64,000 nt of DNA from Haberlea rhodopensis (GCA_907163345.1 CAJQUN010000021.1:3534001-3598000); one strand, 5' to 3'. Counted from the stretch's first letter, positions 19,838 to 32,492 are shown. Numbers and translations are program-made. Notes: generated from the sequence alone by a model not told the origin.

Positions 19838-21819
19838 AAATTGTAAATATGTACTGATTACAGAAACTTATTACAAATAAATTTGTAAAAAAAAAAAACT
19901 TCTTATCAAAAAATAGACTTAGGAGAAAATTATATTCACATAAGTCCAATTTTTTAACTATTGTTTTGAAAAAGTATTTTTTTGTTACCAAAATACCCTT
20001 CAGTTGAAAACACCCTAAACCTAATTTCAGAACTTTTTTTTCTTCCTCACCCCGTCGCCCCACGCCTTAAATTTTCTGCTAAAATTTTCCGGCGATTCTC
20101 AGATCATTATTTTCTTCATCATCTCGTCGCATCATCCCTAAAAATTATTTGCTAAAATGTTCTATACATGAAATATGTTTGAATCGAAGCATATAAATTG
20201 TTCGTAGCATTTGGAATCTTTTGAATCGAAGAAGACCTGAGACTACTCTGCAGATATAATTTTCGGATATACTCTGCACATTCCATCTTGTATGTGTATA
20301 CTATGTGTGTATGTGAATTATAAATTTGAATATCGATGCTAAATTATAGACATCGAAAGTCTGTTGGTATGTCTTTTTTTTTTTATAAAAAAAAACTCTC
20401 ATGGTTTTGACTGATACATATGGATGAAGAAGTAAGGTATGCATTGGTATCCGTGCTTGTTTACTCATTTCCAAAATTTACAGTCTGACAGTAGATACTG
20501 CAACGAAGAAGATGACACAAAGAAAAATTAATTGGTGCACGAAAGTTTTAAGAAGTAACTGGTGCACGAAAATATAACATTGGTGCACGAAAATCATAAA
20601 AAGTAACTGGTGCACGAAAATCATAAAAAGTAACGGGTGCACGAAAATCATAAAAAGTAACTGGTGCACGAAAATATAACCTTGGTGCATGAAATATAAC
20701 ACTGATAAATGGAAATTCAGCATTGGTGCACGAACTTTGTGTTAACAACTGGTGCACGAAATACAATAACTGGTGCACGAAATTAAATGGTTCGTGAATC
20801 AGTAACTTAATTGTATGGCGATTATAGTTCGTGCATCACATAATTTTTCTATGTTTCATGCATCAATTATTGATTTTAGTTTTCGTGCATCAGTGACTGA
20901 TTTTCAATTTTGGTGCATCGGTTACTGATTTTATTTTTCATGCATCAGTTACTGGTTTTCAATTTTCGTGCATCAATTACTGGTGCACGAAAGTTTTAAA
21001 AAAAACTGATGCGCGAAAATATAACATTGGTGCACGAAAATCATAAAAATCAACTGCTGCACGAAAATATAACCTTGATGCACGAAATATAACACTCATG
21101 AAAATACAACTCTGGTGCACGAACTTTATGTTAATTAACTGATGCACAAAATTTACAAAAAAACAACTGGTGCACAAAATACTATAACTGGTTCACGAAA
21201 TTAAATGGTTCGTGCATCACTTACTTAATTGTATGGTTTGTGCATCACCCACTTACGATTATGGTTCATGTATCACATACTTTTTCTATGTTTAGTGCAT
21301 ACTAATTTTAATTTTCGTGCATCAATTACTGATTTTCAATTTTTCGTGCAGAAGTTACTTTTAATAATTTTTTTGCACCAGTTATTTTTTATAATTTTCG
21401 TGCACCAATTACTTTTTTGTAATTTTCGTGCACCAATTAATTTTTCTTTGGGTCATCTTCTTCGTTGCAAGTTTCAGGTTGTAAATTTTGAAAATGAGCA
21501 AAGAAGCACGGACATCAATGAATCATAACTATAAAACCTCAAATGACAGCAAACAATATATATATATATTTACACACACACAGACACATCAAAAACACAC
21601 ACAAATACACACATAACATATTTGAAAAAAATTCTGGAACGAAGTGATGGAATGGAAAGTGGAAAATATGAAGAGACAAACCAACTGTAAAAAATCGTAA
21701 CTGGCTAGAGAGATTTACGAGGAGATTTGAATCGCAGTCGTGAAAGGAAGAGTTCGAACAAAGTGTTGAAAGGAAGATACTGAAAATTTCTGAGATTGTC
21801 GCCTTTTCTTGGAATACAT
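19838..21819. mobile_element. Foldback / MULE-like element with minisatellite core, right end lost
   Basis: The left side begins GGGGAAATTGTAAATATG. A clear inverted repeat pairs about 20430-20560 with 21400-21525 (shared GAAGAAGATGAC and AAAGAAAAATTAATTGG). Between the arms are minisatellites with unit near CTGGTGCACGAAAATCATAA, switching orientation several times. The block 20540-20980 recurs in direct orientation at 20985-21400. No TIR matching the left terminus is seen on the right, where another element starts at 21828. No transposase is present. Confidence 0.65.
20530..21440. repeat. TGGTGCACGAAA minisatellite, alternating orientation
   Basis: Units contain TGGTGCACGAAA plus ATCATAAAAAGTAAC or ATATAACCT. 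Inverted units read TTTCGTGCA(C/T)CA. The TGCACCA core and the following TTA...TGATTTT match the arrays of the large MULE in reverse, so the two repeat families appear related. Confidence 0.85.
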
Positions 21820-22230
21820 TTGAGTCTAGGCAAATTTAATAAAATATTAAAAAATTTAATGAAATAATGTAAAAATAAAAGTGTTTACAAAGATGGTAAT
21901 TTGCCTCTAGGATTGCAAATGCGCTTATTGTTAAGAATTTGCAATCCCGAATTGTAAATTCTTAATTTGCAAATTCTCTTAGAGTTTAGAATAAAAATTT
22001 TGCAAATTTTCAATGGTAAAAATATGCAAATTCAATATGCAAATTTTCAACAATTGAAAGTTTGCAAACCCAATAAATATACGTGTGAAATTAGATTAAA
22101 AAAAATTGCTTTATTGCATTAGACTTGTATTTTACACATATACTTATTTTTTTAGACTTGTATTTTAAACAGAAAAAAATATCGACTTGTATTTTGTTTA
22201 GATTTGTAGCTTAGTTGCGGCCACTGTAGG

Positions 22231-22869
22231 TAGATCTGATCAAGGGTCATCATCATCGACTTTGAACCGGCCCGAAATCGGATCGTGGTCAACGGGCTGG
22301 TTAATCGGGTCAACGATTCAAATGGTCGGACCCGTAATCAGCACGTCTATAGAAGGGCCGGTTAAGTGTCATAATCTTGCTAACTCGTGAACCGTCGGTT
22401 AACCGGTGTTTCAATGGTTATTTTAATTTTTTTTACATTTTTAAATTTAAAATATATGTTGTGGTGTAGATTTGAACTCATGACCTCCAAATTAAACAAT
22501 TAGCTTCAACCACTAAGCTATAAGAGCCTTGTTGATCTAAATATAGTATTATAATTTATATATTAACCAAACAAATATATCTTACACATTTTAATTATCC
22601 GAGCTTGAATTTATTTCACGTTATTTTATATTTAATCCATGGATGAAAACACATTCAAACACATTTTACACTTTATTTCAAATTTTAATAATATTTTTAA
22701 TTTGTTTAAAAAGTAAGGGTCAAACCGTAATCGTAACCGTTGGTTAACCGTAACCGTAATCGAAACCGTAACCGGCTCATGAATCGTAACCGAAACCGTC
22801 AAGAAATGTTAAGGATAAGGGTCAATGGTTTTTGAACCGTCAAACGGGCGGTTACTGTGGTCGGGTCTA
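22231..22869. mobile_element. hAT-type MITE nested in the foldback element
   Basis: The termini TAGATCTGATCA and, in reverse complement, TAGACCCGACCA are flanked by 8-bp near-duplications ACTGTAGG (22223-22230) and ATTGTAGG (22870-22877). Subterminal DNA on both sides is dense in GGTTAACCG / CGTAACCG motifs, as expected for hAT transposase-binding regions. No ORF of note. Confidence 0.65.
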
Positions 22870-23317
22870 ATTGTAGGACAATAATAATATTTAATTATTT
22901 ACTCTGTGTCGGTTAGCTTGCAGCCACTGTATAACAAATCTCCTCCACCAACACTAGTGTATAAACACAAGTCTCCTTCACTACCTCCGGTTTACAAATA
23001 TAAGTCACCTCTACCATCAAATACAAGTCTCGTAATACTAAAGTTGATTCTGATTTCCTTAACTTTAACATGCATGCTCATAAGATTACATTCAGTTAGA
23101 TTATTATAATATTTTACGTGATTAGTTATTGTCTCTTTATATGCAAAAATATGTGGTCTATAATCAAAGTACACGTTTCAATTCATAATTAAAGTTTAAA
23201 AGCAATGAAATTTGGAGAAAAAGACACGTACAAATTTTGTGGGATTCAACCTAGGTTGGCAAAGTGGCGGGTCTGAACGAGTTTCGCCAAATCCGATATC
23301 TGGCCCACTCCAAATTC

Positions 23318-24155
23318 TCTATTGTTCATAATTTACAATCTCAGATTGCAAATTCTCTTACAGTTTAATTTTTTTGCAAATTCTCAACGATGAAAATTAT
23401 GCAAACCTAGTATGCTAAATTTCAACAATTGAAAGTTTGCAAACACAATAACTGAAATAGTGAATTTTAAATAAAAAAATTAAATTATTGGATTAGAAGC
23501 ATCATTCAATATAATTTTTTTAGTTAGAATATGTCCAATATTTTTTCATTTTTTCAAATATGATATTTGGTAATTTTTTTATTAAGAAAATAAGAAGCAT
23601 AAAACCTTATTAATTTTTAACTTTGATTTTTCAATTGCTTTTCAAATTTAAAAACTCAATAAAACATCAATATAATATTTAGATACAAGTAAATTTTTTA
23701 AAAAAAAAATTATGTATCCAAAATCGTTATTATTTACAAATCCATTATATTTAGCATATAAAATTAGAAACATGAAATAGAATGGATTTGTAAATATAAA
23801 ACGTTTTTGGATACATAATTATTTTTTAAAATTTACTTGTATTTTAATATTATATTGATGTTTTATTGGGCTTTTTTAATTTAAAAAAACCAATAGAAAA
23901 ATCAAAGTTAATAATGTTTTATGCTTCTTATTCTTAATAAAAAATTATCAAATACCATGTTGAAAAAATACAAATACATTTGATATATTGTTTCTAATGC
24001 AATAAAGTAATTTTTTTATTATCAAACTTCACCCATATATTTATTGGATTTGCAAACTTTCAATTGCATACTTTTACCTTCAGAAATTTGCAAAATCTTT
24101 ATTTTAAATTCTAAGAGAATTTGGAATCCTGAATTGCAAATTATGAACAATAGTT
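23318..24155. repeat. Large AT-rich palindrome
   Basis: Arms of about 400 bp meet near 23760. TAAGAAGCATAAAACCTTATT near 23591 pairs with the complement ending at 23930, and the TTGTTCATAATTTACAATC region pairs with the complement near 24130-24155. It could extrude as a hairpin or be transcribed into small-RNA precursors. It forms the core of the surrounding foldback element. Confidence 0.75.
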
Positions 24156-24423
24156 AATTTACAATCCTAGATTGCAAATTATGAATTTGCAGTCCTTATA
24201 AATTATAAACAGTAGATAATTTGTAATCCGAGATTATAAAGTATGAACAATAAGAGAATTTGTAATATCAGATTCCAAATTATCGTAGAAATAGAAGTGT
24301 TCATTAAACTTTTTAAATTTTTATAATATTTTATTAAATTTGCCCTTGAGTCTCTCTATATAGTTTTTTTGACATTTCTTATTTTATCTTCTATTTTAAT
24401 TTTATTTTTATACATTTTTTTTT

Positions 24424-26674
24424 GAGAAAATTACATATATGTACCATTTTTCAAAATATGTTTCAACTAAATCTAGCAAAAATTTTCTTTTCAACTAAGT
24501 ACATATTGTGAGAATCTTCTTTCAACTAAGTCCATTGTTATGAAATCCTAATCTAATTAGTCATTTAATATTTCTAAAATACACACAGTTGAATTATCTC
24601 TTCATCGTCGTGAGAGTTGGTGATGGTCGCGTGTTCTGAGAAATCAGCAATGGTGGTTAGGCAATTAGTATGGAGCAGTGGCGGTGTTGCGGTGGAGGCG
24701 GCGACGACTCCTTTTCGTTTTGCCAAATGTCATTATTCTCCAACCACAGAAAATCGACATTTTTTTCAATTTTGTTTGCTGTTTTTATGGTATTTTTGGA
24801 TTTAATTAACATTGAACTTTTGTTTCAATTTGGTACACATTATGTGTTTGTTAAAATGTCTCTTTACGTACACAAATTTTTTTTAGCAAATTTGGAAAAG
24901 ATAAACAACATATCATCTTATTCCAAAGGTTTTGATTTATTTTTTTTCCATTTTCATTTGTTTATGTACAACATACCAAGTAAAAAATAGACTCTAAAAT
25001 TCCATTTTCATTTGTTTACATACTGTTTTCATTTCTGAACTTTCAGACATCGTGTCACTACATTGTTGGGAGGATCTATAATAACATAAACGATGCGTAT
25101 ATCAAATTCCTGACAATATATCAGTGATGTAGCACTATCTTATCTTTCCAAATCAAAGTTGAAGAATTAACAAGATTAAACATGCAAGCAACACAAAGCG
25201 GTGCATGTAAATTACATGCATCGCTAGTCTATCGGTGCATGTAATTTACATGCACCGCTAGTCTATCGGTGCATGTAACTTACATGCACCGGTAGACTCA
25301 ACATTTGCATTGGTTCTCAAATTACATAACAAATAAGTATCATACAGTAAGTGTTAAAGACGTTTACAAATAACACTTAAAAATTAAGACACGTATGTGT
25401 AATATATTATCATTTGAAAAATAATATACTTTTTGTTATGAGATTATTCAATAATTTATCATATATATACTCATCCATAATAAAAATTTAATTTTTAAAA
25501 TAATATGTTGTATCTTTAATTTGTTATAAGATCAATTGCAAAAATTATAGAATGAAATTAATTCACATTTTTATGATTTGATCATTGTTATTTAGTAATT
25601 AGATAAAAAAAATTAGTATATTAGTGTATCACCGCCTATCGGTGCATGTAAATTACATGCATCAATAGATTTTAGCAAGTCGGTGAATGTGAATTACATG
25701 CACCACTGAGTCTATTGGTGCATGTAAATTACATGCACCGATAGACTTGTATTATCTTTAAGCAAAAACAGTCTTTTTATATATAATTTTGAATATGAAA
25801 CATTTTTTTCTCATTAATTTTTTTTAAATTAATAGCAAACTGAAATAGAAGGCTCGTGATGTGAAATAACAAACTAAATACGAAAGCAACACCTAAGTCT
25901 AAAGGTGCATGTAAGTTACATGCACCACTGAGTCTATCGATGCATGTAATTTACATGCACCGATAGACTCGGTGGTGCATGTAAATTACTTGCACCACCG
26001 AGTCTATCGGTGCATGTAATTCTATCGGTGCATGTAAATTACCTGCACCGATAGACTCATGAGTTGTCGGTGCATGTAAATTACATGCACCAATGGTTTC
26101 AATATCATAACATTCTCAAATTTTCATTCAAACAATTGATCGAACATCTCAAATACATTATAGTTTTGAGTTTTACATTAAAATTCTACAAACAATCATT
26201 ACAATAAAATTGAAATTCATAATAAATATAAAATTTTCATTCAAACAATTGATCGAATCTTAAATACATTATACTTTTACGTTTCACATTAAAAATCTAC
26301 AAACAGTCATTACAAAAAAATTGAAATATAAAACAAAATCAATCGGTAAATAGATGATAAACAGAAGAATGAGATGATTTGTCTTCTTGCACAACCTTTT
26401 TGTTTTCGTTTCTTCGCGACTAGTGCCCGCAGCTTCGACGCCATGGGAGGAGCGACAACTTCCGACGACTAGCGTTGTGGTTGAGACATGTGGCTGGGAC
26501 ATGTGGCTGGTGTGAGGGTTGGCGACTAGGGTTTTGAGGTTGAAGGATGTGATTCAAGGAAGACAGAAGACTATTTTGGTCATTTTGACCAAAATTGGAC
26601 CTAGTTGAAAGAATTTTTTTTTGGTGACTGGGCGAAAAATCTTTTACCAAATTGTACGGGCTCAAAATTTTTCC
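24424..26674. mobile_element. Non-autonomous MULE-like element upstream of the MLO gene
   Basis: The left terminus GAGAAAATTACATATATG and the right terminus (reverse complement AGGAAAAATTTTGAGCC) are MULE-like. Subterminal TTCTTTCAACTAAGTCCA (24515) is mirrored on the right as TTCTTTCAACTAGGTCCA. The flanks are T-rich, so the target duplication cannot be fixed. There is no transposase. Inside are clusters of a perfect dyad repeat. It ends about 290 bp before the MLO start codon. Confidence 0.68.
25195..26095. repeat. Three clusters of a perfect dyad minisatellite
   Basis: Clusters at about 25195-25305, 25635-25750 and 25900-26095 are built of a palindrome formed by half-site GGTGCATGTAA and its reverse complement TTACATGCACC, spaced by GATAGACT or CACTGAGTCTAT. 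I see roughly a dozen units, several perfect. Each half-site holds CATGCA (RY core). The half-site TTACATGCACC is identical to part of the 20-bp unit in the large MULE. Confidence 0.88.
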
Positions 26675-26964
26675 TTTTTTTCCTATTGGTCAGTGGGCTT
26701 TAATGAAAATGGGACCTTTATGCTCGCCTACTCCGTAGCATCCCATGCAGGCCATTTTTAATGTCGTACGTTCCTACATACGCAATGGTCTCAGCTCCGC
26801 CCAACCAAAAATCTTACAGATCAGTGTAATTAATTGATGACCCATTTGTGATTTGTTCAAATCAGTCAGTTCTTGGAAGTAATATTATTCTAAATAAATG
26901 CAATTTTATTTTCAATCCTGTAAGCCTGCTAGCTCTTGCCAAGGATTTCATTTTTATTGGAAAG
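26675..26964 (+). promoter_or_regulatory. Short 5' flank of the MLO gene
   Basis: Only about 290 bp of apparently host sequence separates the MULE from the MLO start. I see no convincing TATA box. An upstream in-frame ATG at 26848 would add 39 residues that do not look like MLO, so 26965 is preferred as the start. Confidence 0.4.
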
Positions 26965-29900
26965 ATGAAAGGACGATCCTTAGCTGAAACGCCGTCATGG
27001 GCTGTTGCCACGGTTATTAGTCTTTTGGTTGGCATTGGTTTTTTGATTCATGGTGGATTGAAGAAATTTGGAAAGGTTTAATCATAATGTTTTTTGGCTT
27101 TTCTATGTCAATTTCTGCTCACTCTTGGGAAATTTTAAGACCCTTTCCGATTCTTCTATTTTGAAAGATTTTTTCTTCTTATTTTTGGTGCGGCAGTGGT
27201 TGGATAGGACTAAAAGGAAGCATCTTCTTGCTGCTCTGAACAAGATCAAGGAAGGTAAGATTGTCGACCAAATTAAGCTTATTTTTTCAAAATAATCTGT
27301 GACCCCTTTGACAGTTGAATGATTGGACTACTTTTGATATTTTATTCGTTTTGGATGTTTTTGTTATCTGTTCTATTTTTATTTAATCTTTGGTCTAATC
27401 AGAGCTAATGGTATTTGGCCTTTTATCACTGCTGATGGGTCATTGGATTATTTTCGTGTCCAAAATTTGCGTGAAGTCTTCAGCATTGAGCAACAGGTTT
27501 TATCCCTGTGCACTTCATAATCATGTGCAGCATCGAGCTTTCGTAAATCATGCTCTTGTTATATCATCTAATCGTCGGAATTCCTCGATTTCACGTCTCT
27601 TATTGGATGATATGCATGAAGATTTTTGTCCTAAGGTACTGTTATTCAGCATGTTTAGCATATTTCCGCCGATAAAATGTAAAACTATCACTTTAGTTTT
27701 TGGTATTCTAAGTTTTTTATCATGCTTTTTGATGCGAATGTGGGGCCAATAAATTTTTTGAACTGTTTTTAGCTCTAAGATCAGTGGCTAAGCTATAAAT
27801 TATGCCAGATTAAATGAAGTATGGATGAACTAAAAAATAAGTATAGATGAATTCTTATTTGTCACAGTTTAGAAGTTTCACATGGTTTCATTGTCTTTCT
27901 CTGAAAATTCTAGGATTTTAAGTGACAAAGTGTTGAAAAAGCAAACTGAGTTAATCTGAGAATAAAATAAAAGTTATCAATGATGCCACAAATTTTACTT
28001 GTCTAAAGATTCAAATTCATAAAAACCCAAAAGTTTATGATGGAGTTCTGGATATCTTCTATCATGGCATCAGAATGGTTTATGAATGCCTATCCACATG
28101 GAATCACTATAAAGCTTAATATACCGTTTAATATTGTAGCTTTATTGTAATTCTGAAAATTCATAATGGCTAAATTGTGAGTGTTTGTAGCTTCACGGCA
28201 GCTTTTCATTCTTTTATGTTTATTCCAGGATCGTCAGCCATTTGCCTCATACGAGAGCCTTGAGCAGCTTCATCGGTTCTTAATTGTTCTAGGTGTTACA
28301 CATGTCTCCTATAGTTTTTTAGCCATTGCCCTAGCCATGATCAAGGTCAATGTATCACATGCGAAGTAATGTAATTTTGGCATCATGGTGCAGTTACCTC
28401 ACCCATTGTGCTTAAAATTCAGCCCACAAATGCAGATTTATAGCTGGAGGCCGTGGGAGAATCATGCCAAAACTATGGCTTTTCGGACCGTGCTGAGTAC
28501 AAACACTTCTATTGGTGATTGATACAATTCGTATAATATCTCATTATATTTTCATCCACGGGACAGATAAAACTGATTATCGGCTGAATATTTTTTTTTC
28601 ATGTGCAAAATTTGATATAGATTCTCAAGATGCTGCAGTGAATGGTGCGCGAATGATGCGTCCCTCAAGTTTCATATATCATCAGACTTCCCACCGATGG
28701 AGTCAGCACAGAGTTCTGGTTTGGCTGGTACTGTAGAATCTTTCACGGTTATCCTAAGTCATTTTGCAGCTGTAGAATTTCAGTTTTCTGTTCACATTTC
28801 TAATGCTTTAGTCTCATTCTTTTCAGCAATCTATTCTGCGTTTGATATGGAATTTAAACGGAAGAAATCTTCAAGGTTTTTTCTTTTTCCTTTTTGTCAG
28901 CTTTGTTTTTGCCGCCAATTTTGGAGTTCAATTAATCAAGCTGACTACACGGCTTTGCGACTAGGTTTTATCTCCGTAAGTTGTTTCCTTTTGTCTCTTA
29001 ATTAATTTGAATTATATTGCTGAGTATGTTCTCTGAAGTTTCAGAATTTTTGACATTAAATTTCTTGTTTCACTACAAATTAAATCATGTTAAAAATTGA
29101 AGTTAACTTCACCATAACTTAGATCAGAATATACTATCACAAATCAAGAGCCTAACTATAGTCTCCTTTGTCTTTGAACCCACTGCAGACTCATCAGTTA
29201 CCTTTAACATATGATTTTCATAATTACATGCTGCGGAGTATGGAGGAAGAATTTCGAGATATTGTTGGCATTAGGTATCAAATAACTGTTTGGGTCTTTA
29301 CACTTCTTCATATTTTTGCAACTATTGTATCAAGCACTCTATCCATCTGATTGTACTGTGAAAACCTAGTGTGAAGGGCTCTTATTTTGGTTTTAAGTCA
29401 CTGTAACTTTTTCTAGTACTAGCTTAAAAAGTTTGTCTAATTATGTTGCTGCTTTGAATCTGAAATCCTTGTGTTTTCTTGCATCTCCTAGGTTTTGTTC
29501 CCTCTTGCTATGTTTCCTTCCTATTAGGTCATAAGGCGGAGAGGCGAACCAGTCTAGATTGCTAAGTGGAAGGTCCTTCAAGATTAATACTCACTCCGTA
29601 ACTGTTTGTGAACCCAAGATGGGACACACATCATCACACACACAAGTTGATGTCTGAGTTGTCCCCTCTGTACCACTTTCACTCACATTGGTATATCTTA
29701 ATCCAGCCTATAATATGAACAAGTGCAACATTACTGAAACTGAGCCACCATATCCCTTTTTCAAGACACCACTTCTGCTGCATCAAATCTCAACGAAAGC
29801 ATCAAAGTAGGCCGTAGGAAGAGAAAGTCCAAACCCAAAATATTAGGGCTGTAGGTGGGAGAAACTCTCAAGCAAATTAGACACTCCACAATTGTTTGTG

Positions 29901-32492
29901 GTGCCAATGTGGAACATACAACGATCCCTGAAAATAATTAATAAATGAAAAGAAAGTGAAAATGTGATAGTTGTCTCTGCATCTATTGTAGCTATTGAAT
30001 GCAAAGTGTTTGACTGATCTTCACTTCTTTTGCAGTGTCCCTCTTTGGATATTTGCCATTTCATGTATTGTTCTAGGCTTTCACGGTAAATTCATGTGTT
30101 CATTTTTTTATCTTTGACAATTCTGTAAAATATATTTTGGTTCTTTCATGCTAATGGAATTACTGAAACCACCTTGATAAATGGCTTGAGAACAATTTTA
30201 TTTGTTCAGAAACAAAGGTGACCGGTAAAAGTTTATATGTGGGGCAAAGTGCTACGTGCGTGGGAGCAACCTCTTGGGGCAAAGTGCTACACGACGGGGG
30301 CCACCTCTTGAACCTGCGGGGTAAAGTGCCACGTGCGTGAGAGCCAACTCTTGAACCTGTGGGGCAAAGTTCTACATGACGTGAGCCACCTCTTGAACCT
30401 GTAGGAGTCACCTCTAGATTCCCGGTGCTGGTGGATTGATGAGTTAGGTCGCGACGAGGACGTCGCGTTCTAAAGGAGGGGTGATTGTAATACCCTTGTC
30501 CCACATTGGTTGTGGATGAAAATTTAAAGTAGTTTATAAAGGCTTACAATGGACTATTATAGCAACTTGGGTTAACCATTTTCGTAGAGCGAGGACGGAT
30601 ATGGAATAGTTACTATAGGAGCCCATTGTGTAGTCGCGCTTGCGCGGGACTGGGCCCGGGACGTGACAATGGTAAAGTTAAATTTAAAAAATCAAGGGGA
30701 TATGGTTAGACAAGTTACGTAAAATTGCTATCAATTTAAGTTGGGGGAAGCTTCATCTACCCCTACTTATCCCATCTCTATGTTTTAGATGTTTGCCTTT
30801 GATTTTATTTTTAAACCAAGATTTTAGGCCATTAAATTTCAACAACAAATTGTATAGTCGAAGCATTCCCGCAACAGCATGAATCACAATGTCAGTCCCT
30901 GGATCACCCTACGTGAGTAAGATTCTGCCAAATAGGTTCCACTAACAACTTAATTTATTGTTCCAGGCAATATTTTCCAATAGTAAATATGATTGTTTGT
31001 TCTCGTCATAAGAAAATGATGAACCCAAACTACCAGAAGAGTCCAATGCATTTTCTTGTGAGGCTTTTCATACCTCACCCGCAATCTGATCTGGGACCAG
31101 TATAACACACCATGATATTTATCAGGAAAAAGTACAAAGGAATAGTGAATACAGCTTGATAGATGTTTGTCTATACTAATACAGTGAAATTTGTTTATGC
31201 AATCTCTAAGGTGTTGTGTTTCCATGCCTTAGGAACAAATATCTACTTCTGGATTTCATTCTTACCTGCAATTGTAAGTCTTGTAACCTTTGTTTGGCTT
31301 CGAAAAGTTAATAACATTTGTGTCTTCCTGCTGAGTTCTTAAGTTAATTCGTCCCTTTATCACATCTCCAAATTTTTGCTTGGTTAGTTGATCCTTGGGA
31401 TCGGGATGAAGCTACATCGTATAGTTGTAAAGCTGGCTGTTGAAATCGTGGATTCGAGTCGACGGACAGGATTTGATCAGTTCAACATGAGAGATGAACT
31501 GTTCTGGTTTGGGAACCCTCGGCTTTTGCTTCGGTTGATACAATTTGTATCCTTCCAGGTTACAAAGCTTTTTGGGATTCTGATAAAATTATTTATTCAA
31601 TATAAGAACTGAAAGACTTGGACAGAAACAAGAGAACTTTGATGAAACCATTTAATTTCTTTATACCTTCTTGAAATTGCAGAATGCGTTTGAGATGGCA
31701 ATGTATACATGGTCACTGGTAACGATTTCTAGTGGTGTTGTTTAACCTAACATGCAACAACTAGCAATTTCAGGTCCCTTGTTCCCTGCTATTTACTTTC
31801 TTTGCATCTGTTTTCTTCATTTTTCCAGTGGGAAATTAGAGGACCATCCTGTTTCACCGGAGATCGTAGTTTCCTTATAATTCGCTTGACATTTGGGTAC
31901 ACCATTTTTCTATGCAAGATTAATTTATATCTTTTCTAAAACCTTTGCTTTATACGAGCGATGATCCAACTTGTAAATCTAATTGATTTGTCTGCAGGGT
32001 TGTCTCCCAGTTTTGGTGTAGTTTTATCACATTCCCCCTCTATGTTATTGTTACTCAGGTAAATGAAATAAGAGATTCCCTCCCCCTCCCAACGTCCATA
32101 CATCCTTTTATATTCTTCTTATATGACAGCTTTCTTTCCGGAAATACCGACTTCCAAGTTTAATAAAATTACAAAGTATGTATTTTGTTTGCTATTATCC
32201 ATTGTTGCAGATGGGCTCTAAATATAAGAAAACCATAGTATCCGAAAACGTGAGGCGATCACTTCATGGATGGAGAAGAAAAGTGAGGGCTAAACAAGAA
32301 CCACCTTTCAAACTGTTGACCGCAACAACGTCCACAGCATCAGTGGAATCAATTGAAGGAGGCTTCGGGGAGCCATATTATGACCATTCTACAAAAAGTT
32401 TTCAACCAGCAGAAATATCTCAGAGCCTTCCAACGCTCGAGGAACTGTTTATGTCTACTCCGCTCGAGGAAAGTACTGTCGAAAGATATTAA
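26965..32492 (+). CDS. MLO: MLO-family seven-transmembrane protein
   Basis: MLO proteins are plasma-membrane, calmodulin-binding channels/modulators involved in powdery mildew susceptibility, root touch response or pollen-tube reception, depending on clade. Fifteen exons splice in frame by GT-AG sites: 26965-27075, 27197-27254, 27403-27635, 28229-28345, 28436-28496, 28621-28727, 28901-28975, 29189-29274, 30036-30085, 31233-31273, 31388-31558, 31683-31718, 31829-31896, 31998-32058, 32211-32492. This gives 518 codons with no stop, normal for the family. Hallmarks are SLAETPSWAVATV at the N-terminus, KEELM, PFASYESLEQLHRF, FHNYMLRSMEEEF, NAFEMA, conserved loop cysteines, and the calmodulin-binding helix VRRSLHGWRRKVRAK in the last exon. 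The overall pattern recalls the AtMLO4/11/14 group. Introns 8 and 9 carry repeats. I judge the gene intact. Confidence 0.95.
30220..30668 (+). mobile_element. LTR-retrotransposon 3' end in MLO intron 9
   Basis: A 183-bp LTR-like unit TGTAATACCC...ACGTGACA (30486-30668), with TCCCACATTGG and TTTATAAAGG, is preceded by a purine tract AAAGGAGGGG. Upstream, 30238-30400 holds three to four copies of a GGGGCAAAGTGCTAC...CCTCTTGAACCTG repeat. No 5' LTR is visible, so this is a partial TRIM-like or solo 3' end. It is GC-richer than the intron around it. Confidence 0.6.

Larger units (their letters stand above)
21828..24345. mobile_element. TIR/foldback element with 8-bp duplication
   Basis: The termini AGGCAAATTTAATAAAATATT and, in reverse complement, GGGCAAATTTAATAAAATATT are flanked by TTGAGTCT at 21820-21827 and 24346-24353. 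Long AT-rich inverted arms (21828-22130 with 24005-24345) carry TTTGCAA and AATTCTCTTA motifs. There is no coding capacity. A hAT MITE is nested within it, and a second copy of the left-arm motif occurs at 23318-23480, so the element is itself rearranged or nested. Confidence 0.75.

Noticed and set aside
24617..24990. Genes within the MULE-like element at 24.4 kb
   Set aside because: The frames are short and low-complexity with no domain. The sequence looks like leader or subterminal MULE DNA.
26848..26964. An upstream in-frame ATG for MLO
   Set aside because: The 39 added residues (SNQSVLGSNIILN...) do not resemble MLO N-termini. The downstream Met directly precedes the conserved SLAETP block.
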